Of a stretch of DNA of 64,000 nucleotides, positions 11,101-21,555 are shown in pieces; within the stretch, counting starts at the first letter, position 1; every line of letters starts with the position of its first letter. The notes under the pieces are model-generated. The model ran no database searches. It was not told the origin of the DNA and saw nothing but the letters and a program-made list of their open reading frames with translations. Origin of the DNA: Ypsolopha sequella (Eukaryota > Arthropoda > Insecta > Lepidoptera > Ypsolophidae); the NCBI GenBank assembly GCA_934047225.1, contig OW203997.1:11022417-11086416 (forward strand). The letters are read 5' to 3'. Made by a program: the position numbers and the translations under genes.

Positions 11101-11945
11101 TATTATATATACGACGTAAACTAGACAACACTTTACATTTTATAGGGTTCGCCGACCAAATAAGCATAATCCTGAAAACTGGAGTCACTGTCTTTGTATA
11201 TTGTCCTCTATTTCCATGCTAAACTCTCCTCTGCTCTTGGAATGAACAAGTTTCTTATTTATTCGGGATTAAATAGTTAAAAAGGGAAGCTAAAAGTTTG
11301 TTTTTTATGGATGCCTTGAGTCTTCTCAATTTACTAAAACGTTTTGCGTTAACATTTTGCATATGATTTTTTTTCTTTTTTCCACATAATATGCTAGTTA
11401 TATTTGTCAGAATGAATATTATACGTACAGTGAGGTACATAGTTTTGTACTCAATTAATAACGTAATTAATAATTAATTTTAAGCTTTCAGACAGACATT
11501 AGTAGGTGGAGAATTTTACACACAAATCTTTTAAGAAGACAAATTTTCCTGGAAGCTTATTGTAAAAGTTAAGCGCTGTAAAAATGCAATATCACGAAAC
11601 ATTTCTCAAATCGCTGTTCGTGATTCTCAATTTATTCAGAAAACAACAAAAGGAATATTAAGAAAGCGTTTGCTGTTGTCATCTCAATTAACGTTCAATC
11701 AATCATAATCTTCTTGAGAACTCGGGACCGGACGAGTACTAACATTCCTGTTTATTTGAAATGGAAAAAATCAATATGGACGCTGTTAATTTTTTTTAAC
11801 AGTAGGCAGTGTTTTGATTGCTTTGAGCGTATTCGTGTGGACTCAACCGTATCTTTTACAATGTTTCGGTTCAATGTAAAATACGTTGTTATCCATATTA
11901 TTTTATAACGATATATTTTGCTTTCAATCAACTCTTGTTCCTTTT
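11101..11945. other. No recognisable feature
   Basis: AT-rich sequence with only short open frames and no repeat shared with the window. Confidence 0.5.
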
Positions 11946-12762
11946 TAGGGTACTGTAGTACCTACAAGGAACGTCTGTGGTGAGACTCCGTTGTCCGTCC
12001 GTCCGTCCGTTCGTATGTCAAAGCCTCATAACTTTAGCACCGTTAAGGATAAAGCCATAAAATTTGGCACAAAAATAGCATTACCTTCCCACATTTTACG
12101 GTGTAAAAAAATATCTGAAAAATTTGAAATTTTTAAAAATATTTGCAAAACAACAGTAAGAAAAATTAAAAATATTATTCTAAAAATACAATATGGACAT
12201 CAAATTGTAGATATTAAATAGTTGACGGGCAAAATATATACTTTTACTATATTTACTGGAATTGGTTTTGCGAAATATTTAAAAAAACTACAAAAATATG
12301 TATGTCTCCCCTTATCTCCGAAACTGGTAGACCAAAAAATATTTAAAAAATCTCGATTATAGAACTGGCCCATTAAACTAAAACTATAGCGATTTAAAAA
12401 AAACTGAGCACAAATGAGAGATATAAAAAAAGGTAAAGTACATTAAAAATATATATAAAAATACAATATGGGTATCAAATTGTAGGTTTTAAAAAGTTGA
12501 TAGAAAAAATGTAGTTTGGCTATATTTAATTGTATCTATTTCAAGAAATCCTTGAAAAGTCATAAAAAAATCATTACCCTCCTTATCCCCAAAACTGGTG
12601 GACAAAAAAATATGGAAAAAGTCATGGTTATATGTGTTTACGTATAGATTACAGGAAAAATAAAGCAGTTGGGAAATTCATGAAAAAATATGAAAAAATT
12701 AAATTCATCATCCACAACTCTAGGTACGTGAGTCCGACTCGCACTTGGCCGGTTTTTGTTAT
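11946..12762 (-). repeat. Dispersed repeat family J, long copy (reverse)
   Basis: On the reverse strand it begins AACCGGCCAAGTGCGAGTCG and ends near a GGACGGACGGACGGAC run and AGTACCCT. Internal boxes such as CTTATCTCCGAAACTGGTAG are shared with 33,635-34,376. I recognise the head as a very common lepidopteran dispersed sequence. Its class is not settled by this window. Confidence 0.65.
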
Positions 12763-13008
12763 TATTTTAGCTACCATACATATTTCTAAACAAAATTATA
12801 TTCAAATTATAAATACATTTTTCTTGACCGGTTCTTTTTTTCTATTATTTAGATAATAAATATATGTATATTCTCTGGAAACATGACAAGTTATTTTGAT
12901 ATACATCTTACATTCATGAAAAACCAGCTACAGATCACAGCACGATTTTTGACTGCTCGGCAAAAGTGGTGGGGACTAGCGCATGTGTTCATTCGCACGC
13001 AAAATTAT

Positions 13009-13231
13009 TAAGAGCGGTTTCGCAGCCGGATTGTGAAAAACCTGCCTTATTCTAAATAATCAAAACAGAACAGTTAAATTAAACATTCACTCAATAGTTA
13101 TTAAATAAAACCTTATTATCTATGTATTGTGTATTTTGCCATTGCAAAGTTTCCATTGGCTTCTGTAAAATAGAATTTCAAAAATTTTAAATAAAATAAA
13201 ATTTCAGAATCCGGCTGCGAAATAGCTCTTA
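13009..13231. mobile_element. MITE M1, internally deleted copy
   Basis: Terminal inverted repeats TAAGAGCGGTTTCGCAGCCG and, inverted at the right end, TAAGAGCTATTTCGCAGCCG. The left half matches the full copy at 14,542-14,900 (AACAGAACA, CATTCACTCAATAGTTATT, TGTATTGTGTA, GTTTCCATTGG). Most of the right arm is missing. Confidence 0.75.
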
Positions 13232-13734
13232 CGTGCGATAGAGAAACAATTACTAGTGCAGTCAAGATCCGACGTCAAAAACCGTGCTTAGCATGCGAAA
13301 CAGCAACGTTTCAATCACGTTTCAATATAAGAGTTTCTTTTCAAATCCTAAATCCAAACACTTAAATGAAATAAAACCAATGAAACTACGTCGAATAGAA
13401 AATAAATTCCAACATTCAAAATCAAATTAACAAATTATTTTAAAAGGTATGCTGAAATCCTGATGTAAAAGGTCTTGAAGGAAGATCGACCGTAAGCAAT
13501 AAAAGAAGGGACAAAATAAATACGTCCCTTTAAATCTTGTTCCCGGTTTGTGCCTTTAACTGACAACGAATTGATGGGATCGATAAATCTCGCATAGATC
13601 TTCATTTAAAGAAGACGTGAGAGTAGTTTTATTTCAAATCTATAATATAATGAACTTAAATAAAATTGTAATTTACTTACAATAATAATAAAAACACTAA
13701 ATTAAAAACTAATCTAAAATATTAAGACATTAAA

Positions 13735-13890
13735 ACATGCAAAAATGCTGCCACTTTTGAAAAAACAAAAATTTATTATTAATATTTTTTCGCTCATCGC
13801 GGATGTTGACTATGAAAACTATGCAATGTAAACATTGTTCTAAATAGACATTTACTTGAGCATATTTTCAATAATTATTCAAGCAAGTAA
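13735..13890 (+). mobile_element. MITE M3, decayed end
   Basis: CATGCAAAAATGCTGCCACTT, seen here as ATGCTGCCACTT plus an A-rich run, matches the termini of the M3 copies at 28,281 and 39,305. The TTGACTATGAAAACTATGC segment resembles their CATAGTTTTCAT boxes. The right end is lost. Confidence 0.45.
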
Positions 13891-14025
13891 AAAATGTCAA
13901 ATCGCCGCCGTCGCTGACAGGGGATGCCCAAAAGGCTGGCGGCGTCGCTATGCTGGGCCAGGCTTATTCTTTTGCCAAAATAGGCCCCAACCCTTCAGTA
14001 AGCTAAACGCGTCGGCCAGTGTCCA
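13891..14025. other. GC-richer unassigned segment
   Basis: A GC-richer stretch (CGCCGCCGTCGCTGACAGG and AGGCTGGCGGCGTCGCTATG) with a short open reading. I could not assign it to a gene or element. Confidence 0.3.
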
Positions 14026-14164
14026 TAGCACAGTGTTTAATCACACGTGACGCGGCTTAGTTGAATTACAGGTGCGAGGAGCGTGATATACTGTTTAATC
14101 ACAAAAACAGCGTGTCACGCTCCTCGCAGCAGTGATTCAACACGCGCTATTAAACACTGTGCTA
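14026..14164. mobile_element. MITE M2, copy 1 (139-bp palindrome)
   Basis: The left TAGCACAGTGTTTAATC and right TTAAACACTGTGCTA are inverted repeats, and the inner GGTGCGAGGAGCGTGA pairs with TCACGCTCCTCGCAGC. The whole element therefore folds into a hairpin. The second copy is at 34,589-34,720. No target duplication is apparent and the superfamily is unknown. Confidence 0.75.
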
Positions 14165-14541
14165 CGGGCGCAGATGCAACGATTTTTTTATAAAATTGGC
14201 GCGCGTTCGGCCCCCACAAACCGAGAGAAGTTTTAAGTTTTCCAAATGCACATTTACTTACCTATTAATGTGGTATAGGTAAATCAGACTCGGAGTATTG
14301 CAAAAATCACAGAACGCTTGCATAAGTCTGGATCGTTTAAATGCCGGAAAGATTCTTACCGTCCTAGTTATTTCCAGAACCATTGCAAAGATCCAAGGTC
14401 ATATTTAGAATCATTCAAGGCCATTTTTTTATAATTGCGAGCACTGAATTGCATACCTTGGCATTATTTGTCCTCACTCTGTGTTACGTAACTAAAACTC
14501 TGGGTACTTACTACAATCAGAATAAAACATTAATCGACGCT

Positions 14542-14900
14542 TAAGAGCGGTTTCGCAGCCGGATTGTGAAAAATCCGCCTTTTTCTAATTGATCGAAACA
14601 GAACACTGAATTCAAAATTCACTCAAAAGTTATTTAACAAAACTTTAATTCCTATATATTGTGTATGCTGCCATCACAAATTTTCCATTTGTTTCTGTAA
14701 ATTAGAACCACGAAATTTATCAATTCAATTTTTTTTTTATTCTAACTTACAGAAACCAATGGAAACTTTGAGATGGCAACGTACACAATATATAGGTAAT
14801 AAGGTTTTGTTGAACTATTGAGTGGGTTTTGAATAAGTATTATGTTTTGATTAATTAGAAAAAGGCGGGTTTTTCACAATCCTGCTACAAAACTGCTCTA
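14542..14900. mobile_element. MITE M1, full foldback copy (359 bp)
   Basis: Two arms of roughly 150-170 bp run from TAAGAGCGGTTTCGCAGCCG inward (CAATATATAGG and GTGTATTGTATA-type segments) and meet at a T-rich loop near 14,730. The right arm carries GGAAACTTTGAGATGGCAAC and AGAAAAAGGCGGGTTTTTC as inverted partners. Other copies: 13,009-13,231 and 41,762-41,945. Confidence 0.8.
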
Positions 14901-15551
14901 GAAACTCGAATCTAAATTTCTTAAACAGTTACAAAGTTCCTGCCTAGTTTTAAACTCTGCGGACCTCTACATCATCCTAGGGTTTTCGCTATGATCCATT
15001 TATTATCCTAGGACATAGCATATTATGTCCATAGGTTCTGCCAATTTAAATGTTATTTGATTAAAATGGTTCAAATTCCCACATCTCAAGATTTCAAAAA
15101 GCAGCTAAAAAAAATCATGAAGATTTTTGTAACACACTTTCTTTCAGGATAGCCCCTGTTGGCTGAAAATAAGGCAGCGTGACTTCCAGAACAGTAATAA
15201 CTCTACTAGTTGTGACTGGAAGTGTTTCTAATGAACTAATGTTGGTTCGTCTCTTCCCCTTTGCGAGATTGATTGATTCTTAAACTAGGGTCTATTTTAA
15301 TCAACCCAATGAAGATAATGCGAAGATAAAAGAAAAAAAAAACATTTTTACATTTTAAATATACCATAATATGCTTTTCATTTCTGATTATTTAATTATA
15401 TTACATTAAAACCACAGAACTGTTAATAGTAATAGGAATGCCATGAAAGCCGTGACTGTGCCGCACCGATTTGATGAATGAATACGTCAAGACATAACCC
15501 GCGGGCCTCTCATTTCTCAAACGAACGCGTTAGAACAAACATATTGTAAAA
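14901..15551. other. No recognisable feature; upstream of THAP-like exon
   Basis: Featureless except that the last 100 bases, from about 15,440, are GC-richer (ACCCGCGGGCCTCTC) and could hold the promoter or 5' leader of the THAP-like exon. No TATA box or initiator is convincing. Confidence 0.35.
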
Positions 15552-15648
15552 ATGGTGTATTGCAGCGTGGCAAATTGTTCTAAATTTTCAAATAATGTAA
15601 ATCATCAAGATCATAATGCAAGACATCCAAAGGAATTTCATTTCACTC
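15552..15648 (+). CDS. First coding exon of a THAP-domain protein (partial)
   Basis: The exon encodes 32 residues plus one base and then meets a perfect splice donor (C|GTAAGT). Visible motif: MVYCSVANCSKF at the start, with Cys4 and Cys9 as the first two ligands of a C2CH zinc finger, an Asn-rich loop, then PKEFHFT, resembling the FHxFP segment of THAP domains. THAP domains bind DNA and occur in host transcription factors and in P-element-type transposases, so either origin is possible. The donor falls where the second THAP-like exon in this window (63,630-63,732) also splices, with the same phase. No convincing second exon was found in the following kilobase. Confidence 0.55.
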
Positions 15649-16217
15649 GTAAGTAATTTAAACATGTATTTACAGCGATATTTACAGAATAAACCATGCG
15701 GGAAATAAAATTTCAACCTTACCATGAAATATTTATAGTGTAGCGTAAAGTAGCGTTGAAATAAGACAATATTTTGTCCATTGCAGGTTATAAAGAGTGT
15801 CACACATTGAGTTAGAATATTTACGCCGCAATTTATATTTTTTCAAACATTATCTACACGGACCTAATTGTGTCATAGTGCGGCCGCTGGTCATGGCTTT
15901 TTACACACATTGGTACAGTGCCATGACGTGTTTGGTATTTTACATCTAAGCTTCATAGAAATACGGTGTTATTTTGGCTGTATGAAGACGGGTGAAGCTA
16001 TGTGTGCGCCGCGTATGTTTACTAACTTGGTAATACTGCGTTATTCCAAAAAGTGGCAGCAGAGGTTCTCGTATAAAATTTGTGTCACACCATCCCCATG
16101 ATTAAAACCTACCTGTAATTAGTGTATTTGATAAATCTACATTATATAAATAAATACATTTTATTTCATTTCATTGTGTACAAACCGCGAAAGTTTAACA
16201 TTAAAATAATGTTTGAA
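15649..16217. other. Putative intron and retroposon 3' tail
   Basis: Downstream of the THAP-like donor. From about 16,090 the text TAAAACCTACCTGTAATTAG, then TTTATTTCATTTCATT, resembles 56,995-57,065 (CCCGACCTGTAATAAGTG, then TTCATTTCATTTCATT). This looks like a retroposon 3' end with a TTTCA repeat. An open frame at 15,868-16,101 has no recognisable domain. Confidence 0.35.
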
Positions 16218-16310
16218 TGAAGCAACAGTTGGTAGGTCGGCGAACTCTTAATCTTGAGACCCGCGTTCTAAGCCTGCCCGGTGGAGCATGCATCGATGAG
16301 TTTTTGGAAC
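16218..16310 (+). repeat. Degenerate tRNA-derived SINE fragment
   Basis: GAACTCTTAATCTTGAGACC, GTTCTAAGCC and GAGCATGCATCGATGAG line up with the tRNA-derived SINE at 42,735-42,978 (CTCTCAATCTTGAGATCC, GGTTCAATCC, GGGCATGCACCAATGAG). The promoter boxes are decayed. Confidence 0.5.
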
Positions 16311-16465
16311 CTTGCTGAAAGATGAAGTTTTTTTTTTTGTAACTACAATGTGCTTACGATTTTCCCCAGCGACTGATGGTAAGCATCGATGGGAACTAGG
16401 AAGCGCCCTCGTCCAGAAGACACTACCTATACTACCTATTGAGGGTATGGGCACAGTATGGGTGA

Positions 16466-16560
16466 CCCGAGATTGAGCAACTCATTTCGCAACAAGTAGA
16501 ACTGAACTCTGTGACGTTTCATTATTGTTTGAAATAACACGCTCTGAGCCGTTATATATT
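16466..16560 (+). repeat. Dispersed repeat family G, copy 2
   Basis: GATTGAGCAACTCATTTCGC, GAACTGAACTCTGTGACG and CACGCTCTGAGCCGTTAT match 3,540-3,630 and 45,803-45,890. Confidence 0.5.
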
Positions 16561-16726
16561 AAAATATACTTCCAATACATTAAAATCTAAGCTTGGTACA
16601 AAATAAGATATAAAACGGCTGTCAAATTAAAAACTTATCCTTCTCATTCCAAAATAATAAATAAAAACACTTTGAAATCGCGAAATTTCTGAGTGGCCTG
16701 CTTCTACTGAGCAGGATATATACACA

Positions 16727-17062
16727 TTTCTCCGGTTTTATAACAAGATATTAAGAAATAATTAACTGCCAAATACAACCTTTAGGTAAGAAAACTTTTA
16801 ACAAAAGTTTGCTATATGCATATACATAGTTTTAATGTTTTATAATTGCTATAAAACAATAAGCTTTTCCAGAGTCGTGATACCAGCCGTAAACTCCTCA
16901 AATTATTCTAATATCACGCTTATGGAAAATTAAATTATCTTGAAGATACCATAATATCACTAAAAATGTGTTTATGCATATTATATAAAAGTTGTCTTAG
17001 CTAAAACTTGTATTTTGGCCGTTATATTTATTTCTTAATATTTTGTTACCAATCCGGAGAAA
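16727..17062. mobile_element. Foldback element, about 336 bp
   Basis: The ends TTTCTCCGGTTTTATAACAA and the inverted right end TTTCTCCGGATTGGTAACAA match. Further inverted pairs (AAGATATTAAGAAATAA, GTCGTGATA with ATATCACG) extend nearly to a central loop around 16,895. Non-coding, no clear target duplication. Confidence 0.7.
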
Positions 17063-17568
17063 AGATCCTTCAGAAGCTTAAGAATTAATACCTTCAGACA
17101 ACATAATGGTTTCCGCTATAAGAGGCTTTGCTTTGCACTATAAGGTTTAATACTTTCAGCTTTAACCGCCATAGAAAACTAGCGCAGAAGAGAGCCGGTG
17201 TTTGTTAGGTTAGAAGGTTCGGTATAAAAAAAAAACAAAATAAGAATCGTTTTTTGACACAAAAGAAAAGTAAGTGACAAAAATGTTTCACAACTTATTA
17301 AATACATTTAAAAACAATTTAAATAGATTATTGATGCCTAAGCTAAGTTTAGTTAAAAAGTTGTACGATTGATACCCCTCACGCTAAACTACAGAGATAG
17401 TGATCAGATATAAAGGCTGTATCTGTTTTAAAAATTTTAGGTATGGCGAGTCGCGGAACATAATGGAGCTTGTGATTTATTAAAACGTTTATAAATAACA
17501 ACCAAAGTACTTCAGTTATCTCCAAGTACGTCAATTTTACACAAATCTAATTTTATTGAAAGTAAGCC

Positions 17569-17715
17569 CAGGTCCTCTAAAAAGGCCGTTTTGCATGAAT
17601 CATATTATGATTCTGTTCTAATGTCGTCTCTTTTGCACGCGTGAAAATACTCTGACTCTATCCTACTTTCAAATCATTTTATAATTTACCCAAGTCGGCC
17701 TTTTTAGATCCCCTG
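17569..17715. mobile_element. Small foldback element, about 147 bp
   Basis: CAGGTCCTCTAAAAAGGCC at the left pairs with GGCCTTTTTAGATCCCCTG at the right, with weaker pairing inside. Unique in the window. Confidence 0.5.
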
Positions 17716-18505
17716 TAGATTCTTTAAGAGTTTATTTGAATTTCGTAATCCACAATCTCTTAGCCAGTCCAAACGCCACTTGACCACTTTGGGCTTTTAG
17801 TTTGTGTTTTCAAAGTAGGCTTTCTAAAGCCAAAACCGATAGGAGCCAGCTAATCTTTTAAGTCGACCGAAATTCTAGAGCTAACTTCAGTGTGGACAGG
17901 TTCTCACGGCTCTGGTGTTCAGTTGCTGACATTTTGCTGTCTTATGGAGCAATTGACTTGAAAAAAAACATATAAAATAAAAATAAATTTATTGCAAATG
18001 GAAGGTCAGGTTACAGAATTAAAACAACACTTGGATACACAGCACATAATTTCAAATACAAAATTACCAGGGGACCCCAAACTCATCTGGGCTAGTAACT
18101 TGGGTTACCAGAATGTTTAGTGGAATAGCTACATAATTTATTAAAATTTTTACCTACCTTTATAAACTGAAATTTAATTGAAGCAATTAGACTGAGGTAA
18201 TTTTAAAAACATTACTTACACAGAAACAGAAAAAACGAAAACCAATTTAATAAAATTAAATACAGAAATTAAATGTAGGTACATATACACAAGTAAACAT
18301 TTATTCAATTTATAAATGGTCTAGTGAAAACTTGTCGACAGTGAATGGATCCAGCAGTTTTTCAGTATCCTCATAGTCAATAGTTTTTAGTCAGTTTGCT
18401 ACCTTGGAATTAGCTTCAGGAACAAAATATGCCTTAATGTCCCCAATGCCTTAGTTAGTATCTTAGAACTTATAAATGTCTAAACTAAAAAATGTCATAA
18501 GTAAT
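17716..18505. other. No recognisable feature
   Basis: AT-rich. The text near 17,970-18,120 (AATAAATTTATTGCAAATGG, ACCAGGGGACCCCAAAC) could be an inverted LINE 3' end, but no coding match is visible. Confidence 0.35.
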
Positions 18506-19040
18506 GTCATAAGTAGACATCGGATTATATGCACTAACAAAGTGCCAAAATATGCATGCAAATATGCACTAAAAAAGCCCGAAATATGCACTAAAAACTG
18601 TTGATATGCCCAAAATATGCACAATGCAAAATCAAAAAACTGTTATTATTTTTATGCAGTTTAATTAAAGACGGTACAAAAACAGCGAGATATGCTTAAA
18701 ATTATGCATAGTTTTTGTGACAATATACAATTAAGTATTTTTCCAAATTTTCGAGTGCAGTTTTGTGACGTTTGTCACCCAGTAGCAATTTGTACGCCGA
18801 AAACGACATCTCTATATAAACTGACGTCATTGGACAGAACGTACGCACTGGTCAGTCAGTTTGCGCTCGCGCCCTACACGTCTTCGTCACTTAGGTCCCT
18901 ATACGTACCTCCCGCTACTAAACGAAATATGCACGATTGGAAAAAGAGGCTAAAATATGCATTAACGCCGTAATAAGAGAGTTATATGCATTTGCATATG
19001 CAAATATGCAAATGCATATAATCCGATGTCTAGTCATAAG
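18506..19040. mobile_element. hAT-type element, TAGACATCGG family, perfect TIRs and 8-bp TSD
   Basis: The element (18,514-19,032, 519 bp) has identical 20-bp ends TAGACATCGGATTATATGCA in inverted orientation. The 8-bp flanks GTCATAAG on both sides (18,506-18,513 and 19,033-19,040) are a perfect target duplication, as hAT or P transposases make. Both ends are packed with ATGCAAAT/ATATGCA boxes. The GC-richer middle has a TATATAAA, a TGACGTCA and repeated TCAGT. The single 93-codon frame inside shows no transposase motif, so it is non-autonomous. Confidence 0.9.
18813..18860 (+). promoter_or_regulatory. Possible promoter inside the hAT-type element
   Basis: TATATAAA (18,813-18,820) is followed by a palindromic CRE-type TGACGTCA (18,822-18,829) and by two overlapping TCAGT motifs (18,852-18,860) like the arthropod initiator. 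The TATA-to-initiator spacing of about 40 bases is longer than usual, so this is only suggestive. It could be a relic of the parent transposase promoter. Confidence 0.25.
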
Positions 19041-19060
19041 TAATGGTATTGAATGAGGCT

Positions 19061-19347
19061 GATACAAGGAGATCTTGAATTAAAACACTTGTACTGTAGT
19101 TTCACTTTATTTTTGGTTAACTCCCAACCGGTTTCGGATTTTACTCCATTTTCAAGGGAAGCTAGTGCCTGGAATCATGTGAAATATTTTTATTTAAGAT
19201 CTTCCCTTGAAAATGGAGTAAAATCCGAAACCGGTTGGGAGTTAACCAAAAATAAAGTGAAACTACAGTACAAGTGTTTTAATTCAAGATGTGTTTCAAG
19301 TTTCACCAAGTGCCGACAATCGCAAGTATAAATTTTGATACAAGGAG
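19061..19347 (+). mobile_element. Hairpin-tail element 2: perfect 90-bp arms, hammerhead-like fold, 11-bp TSD
   Basis: The arms 19,072-19,161 and 19,201-19,290 are exact reverse complements over all 90 bases, around a 39-base loop. A 46-bp tail follows (GTGTTTCAAGTTTCACC, then AAGTGCCGACAATC). GATACAAGGAG flanks both sides (19,061-19,071; 19,337-19,347). In the right arm, UCCC, UUGAAAA, a GGA/UCC stem, GAAA, C-CG-G, UU and GGGA follow one another in hammerhead order, with a degenerate CUGANGA strand. The tail and the AGTACAAGTG box match element 1 at 2,418. Identical arms suggest recent formation or snap-back synthesis. Confidence 0.8.
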
Positions 19348-20082
19348 CTTATAACTATGTCTAACATTGCGTCATTTTGCCTACAGTCAGTTGACATCAT
19401 AATCTAATATTTAAATAAATACATCAGTTAATATAGTATTTTGTGCAACTGTAACATTAATGTGAGACATATTATTGGGGGTGCTTGTTTACGAAACGAA
19501 CTAAGTTAATTCGTAATGATTTTGCTCGAGTGTCCCAATTGCTCTCGAGGATCTCCTTTTTTACGTCAATATTTACAATTCGAAAACCGTTTCGAGGAAT
19601 AGCTTTCCTTTACCGTTTCTGGTAAACAGATATTAAAATAAGCATGCATATCCTTTATAAAATGAAAAAGTGATGTATGTCATTCGACTTTCAGTGACGT
19701 CATCATCACACATTTCAATACGAAAATAAATATTTCTTGAACTGACAAGGATTTGACAAGTCAACCTAATATGTTTACGTCACTTCCTATATATATTAAA
19801 ATACCCATAAAATCGATTTAAAATTAAATTACATACCCAAATTGATCTATTTATTCCAAAAAGCAGACAAAAGTTGAACATTGAAATTTAAAAAAACTAC
19901 CGAATCACTTTATTTTCAGTTGCCAACAAAATTATTTACGACTATCAAAAACAATTTCACGAAGAATTAGAAAAAAGACACTCGTCATGATATTTCATGA
20001 ATAGTCATGATACCGGAGCCCTATGGAATTAGTATGAAGATGCCTGAGACCAATCTGAAGCGCGAAGGTAAAGAGGGCTTCT
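19348..20082. other. No recognisable feature
   Basis: AT-rich, no supported gene and no repeat shared with the window. Confidence 0.5.
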
Positions 20083-20190
20083 AGCGGTGTTATAATAAAT
20101 TTGGCCAATCTCAGCGCTGAATTGCGGTCTTATAATGTAATATAATATTAGTCAAATAATGAAAGTACGTATAAAACCGCTTTTGATGTT
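20083..20190 (-). repeat. Dispersed repeat family E, copy 2 (reverse)
   Basis: Read on the reverse strand it has GACCGCAATTCAGCGCTG, GATTGGCCAAATTTATTA and TAACACCGCTAGAAG, matching the E family core at 8,750, 35,290 and 49,390. Confidence 0.6.
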
Positions 20191-20489
20191 CTAATTACCT
20201 TATTGCATGCAGTATGGGAATAGATATATTGTTTTTTTGATTACAAATTGATTATTAATCCACAATACTACAAAATTATATTTACATTATATTATTGTGT
20301 ATTCTATATTTTATATTGAATACAATGAATAGATATAATGATATAATTGAATATAATATAATAGATAAATTAACTATCACTTATTTGACAAGTTGGTTGA
20401 AATATGTTACGTAACAAATTAATACTTTTATATTTATATATTATAATTATAATCTATTTAAAACAATAAAAGGCAAAAAAAGGCTAAAA

Positions 20490-20615
20490 ATATTATTACT
20501 TCAGTTTTGAAACTTCATAAAACACATTTAAATAAAATTTAAGTGAGATATATTTCGGACCATTCGGGTCCGGCTTCAGTCAAAATATTAAAAATTTTAT
20601 TTAAGTAAGTGTGTT
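20490..20615 (-). mobile_element. Hairpin element with hammerhead-like fold, no clear TSD
   Basis: On the reverse strand, an AT-rich inverted repeat (AACACACTTACTTAAATAAA against TTTTATTTAAATGTGTT) encloses CTGAAGC, a GGACC/GGTCC stem, GAAA, TATA and TC, with TGA/TCA able to close stem I. This is hammerhead order, with C at the position where an A is normally conserved. The tail TTATGAAGTTTCAAAACTG has the AAGTTTCA box of the other hairpin-tail elements. No flanking duplication was found. Confidence 0.5.
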
Positions 20616-21301
20616 ATAAGTAAATAGTTTAATAATTTAAAAAGACTATAAAGTTTATATTTAATATTTATTTATATTGTTTATTATATACTCGTATATT
20701 GTAACCTAATAAATTTGTACTGATTTACATAACATAAGATTGTTTTTCTTTATATTTTAATAAAAAAATTGAAATATATGTGATTTATGGCACTATGCAA
20801 CCATTCAATATTAATTATGCTTTTCTAGAAAGTTTTGTTATTTATAATACGCCTTTAAATAGGTGCGCAGGATCATTTAAAAAAAAATGTGCATAAAATA
20901 ACACAACTTAATAATAAGTCAATAAAATAAATCGTAAAATTTTATGTCTCATATAATATAATTTTATGTCATATATAATCATATTATTCAAAAACAATAA
21001 AAGCAAGAAAAAATTGTGCGAATATGAACGAGACTGCGCAAAGATTAAATAAACATCCGAAGCTTTTAGCAATAAGTCGATTTCTTACTAAGGCAGCCAT
21101 AATACAAAAGTAAACAATTAATAAAAACTAATAACCTACTAAACTTCCTACTGAAACATTTAATGAGCAAAATAACCATACAAATATTACAAAGTTTCGC
21201 CCCAACCTACTTCACTGCTCAAAGATCCAAGTCACGCTTCTCCGATAGTTTTGTGCTGAGACTTTAAGGGAAGATTCTGCAAAGCAACGAAATCACCAAT
21301 A
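20616..21301. other. No recognisable feature
   Basis: Very AT-rich sequence with short direct repeats such as ATAATATAATTTTATGTC; nothing assignable. Confidence 0.5.
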
Positions 21302-21420
21302 AGGCGGCGTCCATAAATCACGTGACATACTTCTTGTGATTTGACAACCCACCCTCGTTAGTGACCTTGGTGACATTATTTTTGACCTCCCACCCCACTA
21401 CCTATATCATGTAACTTTTT
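21302..21420 (+). repeat. Dispersed repeat fragment (GTCCATAAATCACGTGACA type)
   Basis: GGCGTCCATAAATCACGTGA, then TTGACAACCCACCC, GTGACCTTGGTGACATTA and CCCACCCCACTACC, resembles a common lepidopteran dispersed sequence that I recognise by pattern only. Single copy here. Confidence 0.3.
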
Positions 21421-21555
21421 AGGGTTACGTACTAAAATGGTACAAAATAACAATTAGGGTGATTTCTTTGAAAAGGTACATTGAATCAGACAACAATCTT
21501 TTTTAATCTGGAAATAAAAAATATAAAGGAAAACATGTTTTTTTTATTTATTGCG

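Noticed and set aside
11946..12762. GTCCGTCC run and flanks as a gene regulatory island
   Set aside because: The same layout recurs at 33,635-34,376, so it belongs to a dispersed repeat.
19053..19331. 92-codon frame across the perfect hairpin
   Set aside because: An inverted repeat without stops on one strand gives a mirrored frame; no protein family is recognisable.
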